DNA of 64,000 bases from Typhlomys cinereus (lineage: Eukaryota; Chordata; Mammalia; Rodentia; Platacanthomyidae), in assembly GCA_023101885.1 (NCBI GenBank), contig JALPQD010000248.1:707423-771422 (forward strand). The letters run 5' to 3'. Below are positions 11,745 through 23,385 of the stretch, piece after piece; positions within the stretch are counted from its first letter, which is position 1; each line of letters opens with the position of its first letter. Under the pieces are notes generated by a model. The model was given only the letters and a program-made list of their open reading frames with translations. It had not been told where the DNA came from and ran no database searches. Both the position numbers and the translations under genes were made by a program.

Positions 11745-12837
11745 TTTTTATGTTTAATGGCTTTTGTAAATGTATTGTTTTGCTTTTAGGTTTTGGTGGT
11801 ATCATACTTCTGTCCTCCTGGAAATGCTTGTTTATTTCTTCAAGCTTGAGTATTATTTCTAGCATTTTTTGAAGGCCTGGTTTGGTAGACATGTATGCTT
11901 TCAAGTTTTCTTTGTGCTGGAAAATTTTTCTTTCTCCCTCGATCATGATGGATAGTTTTTCCAGGTATATAAGCCTGGGTTGACATTTTTGCTCATTTAA
12001 TAATTGAAGTACATCTCTCCAAGCTCTTCTTGCTTTTACCATTTCCATTGTGAAGTCATTTGTTATTTTAATAAGTTTACCTTTAAAAGTGACTTGTTTT
12101 TTTTTTTCCCTTTGGAAGCTCTCAGCACCTTTTCTTTGTCTTGAATATTCAGTGTTTTGACTATTATTTGCTGTGGCGAGTTTTTATTTTGGGATGCCTC
12201 TTGTATTTGGATGGACCTCTCATTCTTTAGATGAGGAAAGTTTTGCTTGATGGTAATTTGAAAACTTTCCTCAGGTGTGTTATTTTGTGATTCTTGCTCT
12301 GGTATTCCATGATTGCGCATGTTATTCTTATTCAGGGTGTCCCATAACTCTTGAGTATTCCTCTCAAGTATCTTTTTGCTTTTAACAACCTCTTCCATTG
12401 AGTTGGTTAATTCTCCCACTTTGTCCTCAAGATCTGAAATTCTATTTTCTGCTTCGTTAGTTCTGCTGATAAGACTCTCTTTGGAGCTCTGGGTTGAAGA
12501 TAACTTGTCTTTTAGTTCAATTCTAAACTCTGCTTTGAGACTGCTCTATGCCTATTTTTGTTTCTTAAACTGTTTTTCTAAACTCCTCCAACTGTCTGTT
12601 GTGTTCCTGTTCAAAGTGGTTGATGCAGGTTATTTAACTCTTCCTGTATATCCTCTTTCATAGTATCGAACATGGTAATGATCATGCTTTGAAAGTCGGT
12701 ATCCTGAGCCTGGCTTTCTTGGCTATTTTCTGTGAATTTGTCTTGGTTTGAATCTATCATTATGGGTTAATTCTTTCAGTGGAAGATTTGTCTTCTTGGG
12801 TTTTGTTTCTCATGGATCTTCGTTTTGTCTTGGGCAT
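11731..12837 (-). pseudogene. L1 ORF1 remnant (RNA-binding protein)
   Basis: Degenerate L1 ORF1, whose product is a trimeric coiled-coil RNA-binding chaperone that packages L1 RNA. The likely start codon is at 12837-12835 (MPKTKRR..., basic N-terminus) with an in-frame stop at codon 26. A helical, Glu/Lys-rich segment follows (about 12750-12400), then an RRM-like part (12419-12063). The conserved C-terminal domain begins KARRAWRDV near 12030, and PRLIYLEKLS follows it. The frame shifts between the RRM-like and C-terminal parts, probably at the A11 run (12097-12107 on the plus strand). The C-terminus ends with TAA at 11733-11731, 14 bp inside the ORF2 start. Confidence 0.92.
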
Positions 12838-13230
12838 TGTTGTTTTGTCTCTTAAGACCTTTTAGATTCTGTGTGTTTTTGAATGAACTGATCTAGTTGA
12901 TATTAATATTATCTGGCAGCTATTGCTAGTGGTTGCCTTGGAGGTGGGTATGTTTGTCTATTGTTACTATTTCTTGGCCACTCCATCTCTATGTAATGGC
13001 TCAAAGAGGGATGATCCTTACTTGCCAGACCAGCATGTCTGGCCAAGTGCACAAAAGGATGCCAACTTCCTCAACCAGCTCTCAGTCCTACCCACCATGG
13101 ACTGGGCCTTCCCTATTAGCTAAACAATCTCTTTCAGATTTGCTCTGGACTGAACTTAACTATTAATTCTCTACAAATGTGCCCAGACCTCAAACCCCCA
13201 ACTGTCAAGTTGACACTTGTGCCTAACTAT
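12838..13230 (-). other. probable L1 5' UTR remnant
   Basis: This GC-richer stretch lies directly upstream of the L1 ORF1 start on the minus strand, which is where the 5' UTR/promoter should be. I see no clear monomer repeats. The outer border, about 13200-13240, is a guess from the change in base composition. Confidence 0.4.
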
Positions 13231-13750
13231 GAAAATAAGACAAAGAAAGGAAAGTAATAAGACAGTAAGGTTGTCATTAATTAAATTTGTAATAGATTCA
13301 AAATGTTACCAATGTCTGGAATAAAATTAATTCATCCATAAATACAGTAAGAAAACAAAGGTAATTTTTTTTAAAAAAATTGAATCATTTATAAACTAAA
13401 ATATGACTTTTTATTCATATGCTTTTGGTAGAAGTATTTCTTGTTCCTTCCACTTAAATCTCAGGAGAAGTGGTCTCAGTGGACTCTGAATAGAGATTCT
13501 TTCCACTTCCAATGCTTGCTAAACTTGCAGCAGTTCAGTTCGTCTATGCATGAGACTGCCCCTAAGGGACAACTTGTGAGAAAGCAAGGGAAAGCAATTT
13601 GTCACTTCCTGCACTAGGTCACTGTGGACTATTGATGCCTCATTATCTCTCCATGCAAGTCACACACGTGCCCAAATGGACACATTTGTCAGAGTGCCCT
13701 ATGGGGAAGTTTGCAGTTTGGCTATTGGATTCAGAAATTCCTAGATCCTT
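13231..13750. other. non-coding DNA, nothing recognised
   Basis: No gene or named repeat seen. A 60-codon open frame (13599-13781) has no recognisable homology. Confidence 0.5.
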
Positions 13751-13910
13751 AATTACACTTAAAACACTCTACAGCTATTAATCTTACTCCCATTTTCCAG
13801 AAAGTATAACCTGTTGTGAGCCCATACATTCTCAGGGAACAAATCACTTAGCTGAGAAATTTCTTTTTGCAAAAATGCACTTAAACATATTCTAATTCAT
13901 ACAAGTGGAT
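13751..13910 (+). repeat. perfect 160-bp direct repeat, copy 1
   Basis: Compared base by base, these 160 bases are identical to 14281-14440 and in the same orientation. The bases just outside differ on both sides (T before copy 1 and A before copy 2; CACAG after copy 1 and ATAGA after copy 2). The sequence is not a recognised transposon and has no A-tail or terminal repeats. Confidence 0.97.
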
Positions 13911-14280
13911 CACAGCCTATCTTCAAGGGAAGAAAAACCAAAGTCCTTATCAACTCATTTCCCTTTGTTATACTCATCAATCTTTCCTGTCTTTGAAATA
14001 ATGTCTTGACATTCATTTTAATCATAAAATACATTCATGTCTACAATATTTTAATTATTTTATAATGACAAAACAAAATATCAGCACCAAATAACTGTCT
14101 TATGAATAGCGCTTAGTGACTTCTGATTTATAAAATGTTAATACATAGAAGAAATCTATGACACCATTGAAAAGAGGAGTGATTCACCGCTTTCTCTAGC
14201 CCTGGAAAGACTCTCTTCTGCCTTCTTTAAGCCTAATTTCTAAATGGTGACAGTGAACCTTGTAAGAGAAAATGGACTTA

Positions 14281-14440
14281 AATTACACTTAAAACACTCT
14301 ACAGCTATTAATCTTACTCCCATTTTCCAGAAAGTATAACCTGTTGTGAGCCCATACATTCTCAGGGAACAAATCACTTAGCTGAGAAATTTCTTTTTGC
14401 AAAAATGCACTTAAACATATTCTAATTCATACAAGTGGAT
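14281..14440 (+). repeat. perfect 160-bp direct repeat, copy 2
   Basis: Identical to 13751-13910, offset by 530 bases. The intervening 370 bases (13911-14280) are not duplicated. Perfect identity in non-coding DNA implies a very recent local duplication, a gene-conversion event or an assembly error. Confidence 0.97.
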
Positions 14441-14921
14441 ATAGAAGATTCAGGGTGAAAAATAATCATTCATGTCTGTTGTATGTTTTCAGGTCTGTCG
14501 TATGTTTTCAGCTCACAGCTAATGTAGAAGAGCTGTTCCCAAAGATGGGCATGCCTCAGTTGCCGAGGATCATGGGGTTGGGAAGAAAGCTCTGATCCCA
14601 ATGTATACCCCTGAGAGCAGTCTGTGGAAACAAACACAGACAACCTTCCTTTTTCCCAACACATGATTTCCTTGCTGAAGTTGTCCACCCTCCTGTCTTA
14701 TTCATATATCAGCAATGTAAACCAATTCAAGTTCATATAAATCTATATTTTTTCACTTATCAAAAGAAACCTTTTGTTGTACTAAAGACTGTGTGCCAAC
14801 AGAGCTAAGAGTCCATGTCTTTGGTGAATCTTGGTAAAACCCACATGATTTTCTGTTACAAAAGTTTTCACTGATGTGTGTACTGAAATTCACATAACAT
14901 GTATTTGTCTGTCAGGGGTGA

Positions 14922-15224
14922 ATTGGAAGGGAAAAGAATAAGGAACAGCAAAACCTTCGTTTCTCTTCCACGCTCTCTCTCCTTTCCCAATATAGTTTCA
15001 TTGAGGAAAATGTTCAGCATACACATTCCTCATACCCTGCTTTAGTTATTACAATGGACATACCAGACAGATGGGAATCTTTCTACATCAGTAAGAAGTT
15101 ATATGAATACGCGCAGCTGATGAGGAACCATGAGGATAACAGACCTATGGATTCATCTGGTAGAAGAATGTATTCTCATAACCCTCCTGTTAGTGCTGCA
15201 GAGAACAGTGCTGATCCTTTATAG
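14922..15224 (+). other. isolated open frame of about 100 codons (56 aa from first ATG)
   Basis: The frame is open from just after a TGA at 14919 to a TAG at 15222-15224. The only ATG giving a useful length is at 15054, predicting 56 residues starting MDIPDRWESF, rich in charged and aromatic residues (YISKKLYEYAQLM). A CTTTAG/TTATT acceptor-like site lies just upstream at about 15040. I do not recognise the protein. It could be a fragment of a retroelement or pseudogene, an exon, or chance; no paired splice donor or other exon was seen. Confidence 0.2.
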
Positions 15225-16737
15225 TCAGTAGTTGAAGAAGTATTTGGCAATATCATGCTCTACTTTTCCTAGCTTTCAAAAAATAATAGGTCAATCGCAG
15301 TGCTACATTTTCATAGATGAAGGCGTCAGTGCAAAAAAGCAATATTAATGATGGCATAGACTGAAAGAAGAGTGCTCTCCAAATGCACATATTAAATTCT
15401 TCATCTCCAAAGTGATGATGTTGGAAGACAGGATGTTTGGGAGTAAATGATTCACAGATGACTTTTCTAAGGGAAACTCTCAGGATGGCACAAATGCCAA
15501 GACAAAAAAGAAAAGAGGAAACATATTGTCATCTCCCTCCTTCTCTCTGTGTCTGTCTTCTTCTCGAAGAGTAGAGTCTGGAAAAACCTCACATGAACAC
15601 AGAGTAAGAAGGAGGCCTGGGAGTTAGCCATAGCTGGTCCAGCGTCTGTCTCTGTTTTGATATGGGACTTTCAAGTTTCACAGGTTGTGAGAAACAGGCT
15701 TGCAGTTGCACCTAGTCAGTCCATGGTATTTTGCTATAGTAACCTCAAAATGCAAAGTGCAATTTGCAAGAAGTATTTTATTCCTATCCCTATCTCCACT
15801 CCATCATAGCATTTAAATAGGCATTCATCCTCAAAGCTCACTAAAGAATCATATACAGAAAACTTTATGGTAATGAACTGGGTGTGACAATGTTGAGATA
15901 ATTTTAAAGCAGGGATAGAATGCTAGTTAAGGAAAAAAGTTACTAGATGAAAACACACTGAAATATTTGTCTCTGAACAATTCCAAATAGGATATGAAAT
16001 TTTAATCATCATTATCCACAAATTGATTGCCCCATTGTAATACAAAGAGAAAATTAAATATAAGACGCCATATTGTGAATGGTGGCTACCATTTTACTTA
16101 AATTGTTTCTTTATAGATATTTAATGTTTTAATATAGACCATTGAAATAAAAATTCTTATAACTTCTAAGATAACAAGATTTGAAGCACAATTTAGTCTC
16201 TCTTTTTTAACCTTCTCTGATTTCTAAAACCTAAAATACATGGCTATAAAAATAGTTCACAAGTTAAAGAGGTAACAACCCTTGCTGTGTAAGCCTAAGT
16301 ACCATGCTGATTCTCCAAGGTGTACAAGTAATAGCTGTGTTGGTTTCCACATGTAAACTCACTACTGTGACTAGACAGGAGGAGAAGACAGGCGATTCAC
16401 CTAGAAGCTGCTAGCAAACTCCCCTGGTATACATAGAAGGCCAAAAGCAAGAGAGACTCTTCTTTCACAAGGAGAAAGGAGAAAACTGACTTCTGAAAGA
16501 TTTTTCATGGTGTGGGTTGGGTAACTCAGGAAGTAAGGCGCCTATATGCAAACCTAGTTGTCAAGACTATTTGACAGGAACTTGCTTCTTTCTTCTCTTT
16601 TTTCTTCTCCCCAGTGTTTAGTTTTATATCTTTCCTGATACAATTAATGCTATCTGTCTTCAGGTGACAACATGACCCTAATCTGTGACTTCACCTTTCC
16701 TATCATGCAGAAGAAAAGGTTCCATTGAAAGTAATCG
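15225..16737. other. non-coding DNA, little recognised
   Basis: No gene seen. At about 16508-16560 there is a short match to an ID/B4-type SINE head (GGGTTGGGTAACTCAGGAAG), too short and decayed to call separately. Confidence 0.5.
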
Positions 16738-16739
16738 TT

Positions 16740-16973
16740 GGAACTGAAGAGATGGCTCAGGGGATAAAGTTCTACTTCACAAGCAGAAGAACCTGACTTC
16801 AAATCCCACATCCTGTGTAAAACCAGAAGAAGGAAATGGCAGTGGTCTGTACTTCTATTCCTGAAAGACAGAGCCTGGGAAACCGCAGACCAAAGCAAAA
16901 GGTACAGAGAATAATCAAGAATGAATCCTGAATGTTACCTTTGGTCTTCCACAGGGGCACATAGTACCTTCTG

Positions 16974-17016
<43 letters not shown>

Positions 17017-17044
17017 TACACACAGACACACACACACACACACA
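16740..17044 (+). mobile_element. tRNA-headed SINE (AT-rich-body subfamily)
   Basis: The head GAAGAGATGGCTCAGGGG and the B-box-like GAACCTGACTTCAAATCC mark the tRNA part. The body has AGAGCCTGGGAAACCGCAGA and CTTTGGTCTTCCACAGGGGC, the hallmarks of the second SINE subfamily in this window, and ends in a long CA microsatellite. Divergence is moderate and I found no clear target-site duplication. Confidence 0.85.
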
Positions 17045-17805
17045 ATCATTTTTCCTTACAAAATATCCTCATTTATGGTTATTTATATAGAGAGACATAA
17101 AATCCCAACATTACTTTGATAAGCTCTCAGCAAATAATTTATAATATGCTTTAGGAAAAATCTCCTTTTTAGAGGAAAAAAAAAAACATCAAAAACTCAA
17201 TCTACTTGGTTTCTGTTGGAAAGAAAAACATAAGTAAATTTGTAAAACTTATGGAAATGCAAATAGACATGTATTTGAGCAGAAATTATCATATTTAGAT
17301 CAAAACCATAATTGACCATGGATAACTAAATAGATGATAGTACAGTGGTACTATGTGTAATTATGAAAAAGTATGTAGAATTATGCAGTAATTGACAATT
17401 ACATCTATTAATAATTCAAGCATTCACTGAATGTTCACATCTCATCATTAGGATGCTGAGATTTGTTGATTGCTAAAGGTTTATATTTAAAGAAATTTTC
17501 ATGCAGATGTACATAGGAGAAACAAATGTGTAAGTCTCCTAGAATCTAGCAAAAATTAATATATTCTGTGAGAACACTGATTTTTTTATATACTGATGCT
17601 AAAACCTCTTTTCCAGTTTTCTTTGAGGATAGCAGATATTTTCATTACACGCTGGAACCAAATTTTTTATTTTGCCAAAATCACCATATGTTGTTCCAGA
17701 AAGTGAATATAAGAACATAGAAATGCATACATGCACATTCATACACCACCAGATAATTTTGGCAGATAATTTTGATTTCATGTGGTAACAAATACTTTAA
17801 TGGAT
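17045..17805. other. AT-rich non-coding DNA, nothing recognised
   Basis: No gene or repeat family recognised. A local GGCAGATAATTTTGAT-like duplication occurs just before 17780. Confidence 0.5.
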
Positions 17806-17811
17806 ATGTAA

Positions 17812-18459
17812 TGTGGTGGTCATCCAGGCTTAAGCCTGCTCTCTTGAGAATGACATGTTAGCATTTGGAATAGATAGCTATTAGGTCGATTCCTCCCTCT
17901 GGTAGTTGCCTCTTCTCTGTAGACAACGACAGGCAGATTCCTCCCTCTAGGAATTGAGTTTACCACCTGTCTGTTCTTATAGCTTTTGTTTTTCTCAGAA
18001 CTGGGGAGGTTAAAACTTCTCCCTGCAGTTTCTTCCCTATGCATTTGAGACCATTACCTATGTTAATGTGTGGATCACAAGATTATGCTCATATCACAGT
18101 AAGGAGGTAACTCTGCTTTGAGACATTTCTTGTCCATTCTCTTTTAGCAACTAAGTGTCATGTCTGCTTTTAACTCTACCTGGAGACATCATGTCTGGTC
18201 CCTCACAACAATTAGATGTCACTTTTGCTGTTTCTTTGCTAGCCCAGAATGTACATGTTTAACATAATTCTGTAAAGAATTTGGCCCTGCTGTTCTTTGA
18301 TTGTTTTCCTACAAATACTCATATATGCTACAATAAAGTTGGCTTTAGATGGAGGACATCCTAGGCTCCCTCTGACCCGATGCCTGATCAATTCCTACTG
18401 CTCCCACTTCTGTTTCCTGCATGTAAGTCTGGGTTTATGCTGGTTCATGGGCCCAGGCA
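17812..18459 (+). mobile_element. solo LTR of an ERV, plus orientation
   Basis: A 648-bp LTR with canonical TG...CA ends (TGTGGTGGTC...GCCCAGGCA), flanked by a perfect 6-bp duplication ATGTAA (17806-17811 and 18460-18465). A CTACAAATACTC motif (about 18309) is in TATA-box position and AATAAA lies at 18332-18337, so U3, R and U5 run left to right. The U3 contains a doubled motif, GATTCCTCCCTCT, at 17888 and 17936. No internal retroviral sequence remains beside it, so this is a solo LTR from LTR-LTR recombination. A 6-bp duplication is typical of class II (ERVK-like) elements, but the family name is unknown. A homologous copy lies inverted at 21123-21781. Confidence 0.93.
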
Positions 18460-18465
18460 ATGTAA

Positions 18466-21116
18466 TACAGAAAAGAACACACTCAATGTTATTTATAGGT
18501 ATCTTAATTATTTTGTGGTAGATTTTCTATGTTGTACCAACCATTGTTTTCTGGTATTGTTAAAGCAAACAGCATTCCAGCCTATTTGGGTAAATAGTTT
18601 TTTCACCTCCATTCACAAGTACCAAGTCTGCCCTCTGTTTTTACTCCAGGAGTACCTATGAGTTCTTTCTGTGCCAGTGTGCCCAACTCAGAGATCCTTC
18701 ATCTGAAGCTTGACAAGGTATATCTGAAGACTTTCTTTTATCTTTCTGAGAGGAAAAACTAAAGATTTGACTACAAGGAAAGGAAAATCTGTGACACATT
18801 TTATTTGACAAATTTTCAAACTCATTACCCCTTAAGGTATTTTTATTTAGATACTGACAAATTTGTGCATTAGCACTTTCTTTTCCAAATGGGCATTAAT
18901 TGTCAACTTGTTAATGAATTTTCTTCTTATATACCTTATGAATTTTATGTTAGACTTTGCAATTTATAAACAATTTTAATATGTTTTCTTTTTGTGTGTA
19001 GATGTTCTCTAATAATGTCAGGCATTTTATAAATGATGTTTAATGAAACAGTAAGATTGGTTTGTTTAAGGATTGTCTAACATTAAATTATTTGTGGAAC
19101 TAAAAAGTTAAGAATTGTGACAAAACTTCATCACAAGTCAACACCTGTTAATACAATTTATGAACAGGAGATATTTGTTTTTATCTTAATTCTGATATTT
19201 TAATTTCAAATCTTCATTTCAGTCATTATACTTCTCTTAAGTTACTTTTAAAGCATACATTTCTTTAGTTCTTGCCAGCTAAAAATACAGTTAGAGATTT
19301 TAAGCAAAAATATTTACTTGCTATTATAATAAAGGCTTTATTTTTGACATGTCTACAACAAAAACATATGGATATTAAATATCTCCCAATATTATCACAA
19401 TACCTGGAAGTGAACAAAAGTTATGTATCTATTTAAGATCTTACATTCAATAATACATGAAGAGACATGATTTTATTAAAGCAAGGACAGACTATATCCA
19501 GATTTGCTCAACTTCAACTAATATTCCATTTCTGAATATCCCTCCAGTGCTGGTCTTACCCTGTCTTTGGTTCTCTGGGCTGCCACAGTTAGATTTCCTT
19601 AAGACTCAGGGCTACTACAAACAGTCCTTATAAAGGTGTTTTGCAATTCTACCTTTGTTAATTGTTAAAAGAGTTAAGCGCCATTGTTATCACAGGAACT
19701 CATTGCTTCCCACAATTTATCACTTTTAACATTTGCCTCGATTAACTGCCTAGGAAAGAGTGTCTAGGGAAGATCTCTTTCTTTAATTTACTCTTATCCA
19801 TTTACATTGTGCTGATCAGGCAAAAAAAAAAAAAAAAAAAAAAAACAAAAACATGTTCTTCTAGTTCTAAGTTCTGAAAGAGTTTTTTCTCCCCTTCTTT
19901 TCCCACTTTTTAATGGATCATGTGCTTCCATTGGAAAGGATGCAAATGACTATTTTTCATTTTCTGTTATATTCAGGCAATAATCTAACGATGTGCTTCA
20001 CCTCTTAAATTCTTATAACTGCGGCAAATAGAAGTTCCTGTAGTTGAATCATGCAATTTAAAATTTAACAAAAAATCCTGCCCTAGGGCATGTGTGGTAT
20101 GTAGGTAAGCTTGACATTCCTGTTTTCAGAGCAGGTAAATTGTTCTATGGTTGTTTCATAAATTTCTGGACCCCTATGGAATGAGGCATTAGTTCAGGGA
20201 ATCCTGGATTTTCCTCATAAAACAGTGAAGAAATAAGGCTCATGAGTCAGTAGATTTTCCATTGTCTCCTTGTATCTATCTCCTCTTCCTTATTTTGTTA
20301 TTTTACCTTTTTCTTCATATTAACTTGGGTTTTGGATTTTTTGTATTTGAATAATATTTTTCGTAAGTTGCCTCTTGAACTCTTTGTCTTTAAATTTGAC
20401 CTTTTTAACTTGAGATTTAAAGGATTTTCGTCTTTTCCAATTGATCATTACTTATAAAATACTGCATTTATCTTATTTCATTCATTGTACAGACTATTCA
20501 TATGTAAAATTTCCTGATCCAGTAGTATTTTGTATTGTGTGTTTTTTAAGAGAATACCAAGTGAGTAATTTCATAGCTTCTTTGTTTTGTAGTGTATTTG
20601 GAATGTGATTTTTAGAAAATTTTATAGCAAAATTTTAATTTTCAGCACACCTACTCAAGTTGAAAAACAAATTAATCCTTTTGAACATAAATGCCAATAA
20701 GGGATTTTTAGATATGGAAATAGGCTGTGAAAGCTGATTGGGCATAGATGGTTGCTATGACTACTTCAGGTGACAGGTCCCTTAACACCACAAGCTACCG
20801 GAAATGGAAGGACAACAGAGGCAGGGGAAGCGATAGTGACCCCCGGAATGATGGCAATCCCTAACATTTATGCCTTCAGAAGGAAGTGAGGTGGAAGCAC
20901 AGAGAAAAGGAATCTCCAAGCTTAGCTGATTAGTTAATGAACATTCTAGTAATGATACAAGTTGATAATTTAAGATGTATTTTGCCTACCATATTGGTGA
21001 TCTTTGCCAAGAATCTGATATGAGTTAAACTCAGTATAACCAGGGAACCTCAAATCAAGTTAAGAAGGTCGAATAGAAATACAAAAAATTTCAACCAGAA
21101 TTGCTGTTCTGAGGTG
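18466..21116. other. AT-rich DNA with an A24 run, no gene seen
   Basis: No gene recognised. A run of 24 A at 19822-19845 (plus CAAAAAC) could be the tail of an unidentified retrocopy, but I found neither a recognisable body nor flanking duplications. A GC-richer patch at 20770-20900 next to the LTR matches nothing I know. Confidence 0.5.
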
Positions 21117-21122
21117 CCTTCA

Positions 21123-21781
21123 TACCTGGGGCCCACCAAAGAACATAAACCCAGATTTACATGCAGGAAACAGAAGTGGGAGCAATAGGAGTTGATCAGG
21201 CATAGGGTCAGAGGAAGCCTAGGATGTCCTCCATCATCTAAGCCAATTTTATTATAGCATACATGAGTATTTATAGGAAAACAATCAAAGAAGAGCCGGG
21301 CCAAATTTTTTACAGGATTATTTTAATGTACAGCATTCTGGGCTAGCAAAGAAAAGGCAGGAGCGACACTTACATGCTGTGAGGGACCAGATATGATGTC
21401 TCCAGGTAGAGTTAGAAGCAGGCATGACACTTGGTAGCTAAAAAGGAATGGACAGTAAAAGTATCAAACCAGGATTATCTGGTTCTCTGGTATATGCGTA
21501 ATTTTGTGACCCACGCGTTAACATATCTAATAGCCTCAAATTCACACAGTGAAGGTATTGCTTGGAGAAGTTTCAGCCTTGCCAGTTCTGAGAACAAAAG
21601 CAGTCTAAGAACAGATAGGAGGGAACTCAACTGCCAAAGGGAGGAATCCAGTCTGACATTGTTTATACACACAGGAGACAAACTCAACTCGCAGAAGGAG
21701 GAATCCAGCCTAACAACTGTCCATTCCAGATGCAAGTGGATCAGTTCTCTAGAGAGTGGCTTGGGCTTAATGACCCCCACA
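21123..21781 (-). mobile_element. solo LTR of the same ERV family, minus orientation
   Basis: A 659-bp LTR homologous along its whole length to 17812-18459 but inverted. It is flanked by its own perfect 6-bp duplication CCTTCA (21117-21122 and 21782-21787), so it inserted independently. On the minus strand it starts TGTGGGGGTCA. The terminal CA has mutated to TA, visible on the plus strand as TACCTGG. A CTATAAATACTC TATA-like motif and an AATAAAATTGG polyadenylation region are present, and the U3 duplicated GGATTCCTCC motif is shared. Open frames of 84-134 codons over it are artefacts of the LTR. Confidence 0.93.
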
Positions 21782-21787
21782 CCTTCA

Positions 21788-23269
21788 CAACACTCTGTGA
21801 CTTTTTTATTAGGAAGTATAGATTTCATACACTAGGGGTACAGTTTCAAATACAAAACAGGACATACAAGGATTCCCTGTCAACACAGATGGAAGGCAGC
21901 TGGGTTTGTTTCAAGGCTAGGCAATACCAGATTCTTTAGAAACATAGACAGGGAGGAGAGTTATCATATCTTGGTATTCCAGGAGCAAGTATAGAGACAT
22001 CTCCATTCTCTAGTCTTCAGTCAGTCAACATCTAAGGAAGTCTGTTAACTACTGGACAAGTTGCCATTATTTCTAAGGAACATGTGTATGTTGGAGGAGC
22101 CATGGTTACATTAAGAGGCTAATCTTGTTTTCCCACCATGCCTTGGGACTGCTGCAGATTGAGGGCCAGAGCATTTAGGAAAGTTCCATATGGGATGTGA
22201 AGTGTGGCTGATTATAGGTACAGTTTCTAACAGGATAAAGCTGCAAAATGGTCATTTTTTCCTTTATCATGTATTGCAGTAGAAACATCTGTGCATTTGA
22301 AACTTCCATTCATACAGTAGAAACTTAGAGAATTATATATTCTTACACATAGCTATAAAATATAATAAAGCAACATGCATGGCTTTACTTAGGATATATG
22401 CTTGCATTATGTTGCTATACTAGATTTATACTTGTGTATAATAATAGAGCTCATTTTATTTTATGATTTAACATACAGAATTATATAAAAATAGCTGAAT
22501 TAGTCAGGGAGCAAAGATTACCACCCATGAATAAAACAATCAACCACCAAGCTACCTGTGCAATTTGTAAGTCATCTGTGAGGAGGAGACTCAAACATAC
22601 CATGCCATGGACAAGGGATGAAAGGAGTTCACTGATCATTATTACATAGTGCCATCGGCTAGTTATTGAATGGGGAAAGAGCAGCGGCTGAGGGAGATGT
22701 GAAATTTTGATAGCCTTTGGCTTGTGTGCAGATTAAGGGCAGAGGGGAGTGAATGATATGCCCTTCTGCCAGCCCCCATTGTCATGAGGTATGTGACTAA
22801 GGATCTTGTAAGTTAGGGCTTTTGCAAGCACTAGCTGGCCATTGGGGGGCAATGACCAACAAGCAGAACTTCTACTCTGAATATGGGGAATGGAAGAAGG
22901 GGGGTCTATCGCCATTCTATCCCTTCAATATTTTCAGCCTTCAAAATAGCTGTACCTTTTAATTTTTTTATGTACTTTAGTGAATGTATATGTATGATTT
23001 GTTAGGTAGAGTTTCATCCATATAACTACTAACTAAAATAGAATAAACTGTAATCTAATGTTTTAAATGCCATGTCATGATAACAATTGGATAAAAAAAG
23101 AATAGAAAGAATTTGTTGACCACAAAAAATGAAAGCAAATGATTATTATTATGCCAAGTTTTAAATTTATTTATCCAAAGGAAACAGTACAACTAAATTT
23201 AATGTAATTACCTGGAAGGGGATTATAAAATATGATAGTGACAGGAAAATGCCTGAAGTCACCATTTTA
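21788..23269. other. non-coding DNA, possibly old ERV-derived in parts
   Basis: No gene recognised. The stretches 22100-22260 and 22560-22930 are GC-richer than their surroundings and look repeat-derived (for example GTGTGCAGATTAAGGGCAGA). I could not assign them to a family. Confidence 0.4.
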
Positions 23270-23385
23270 GAAGATACAGTGGTGCATATCTGTAATATCA
23301 GCAGTGAGAAGGTTAAAACAGGATGATTCTATTCAAGGCCAACCTGGGTTATGAAGTGAGTTCCTAGACTCACTCCCCAAAGACC
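23270..23385 (+). repeat. B1-like (7SL-derived) SINE, old
   Basis: GGTGCATATCTGTAATATCAG, AAAACAGGATGATTC, TCAAGGCCAACCTGGGTTA and GAAGTGAGTTCCTAGACTC follow the B1 consensus order. The copy is clearly diverged and carries deletions. Confidence 0.7.

Larger units (their letters stand above)
6877..12837 (-). mobile_element. nearly full-length, defective LINE-1
   Basis: This is a minus-strand L1 whose 3' end is at the left. Read on the minus strand it has an ORF1 remnant (12837 to 11731), an ORF2 remnant (11744 to 7919), a 3' UTR of about 1 kb (7918 to about 6905) containing a long G-rich polypurine tract, the terminal motif ACCGGTGTACCTATTAAG and an A/T-rich tail. A possible 5' UTR continues to about 13230. 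ORF1 and ORF2 overlap by 14 bp, the arrangement I recall for mouse L1. The element is dead: several stops and frameshifts, an internal endonuclease deletion, and a SINE inserted at 8624-8895. I did not find its own target-site duplication, because the 5' border is unclear. Confidence 0.97.

Noticed and set aside
13751..14440. Direct repeats considered as a CRISPR-like array or LTR pair
   Set aside because: Only two copies, 160 bp each, in vertebrate DNA, with no TG...CA ends, target duplication or polyadenylation signal.
21475..21835. 117-134-codon frames on both strands
   Set aside because: They fall inside the minus-strand solo LTR, which has clear ends and target duplications.
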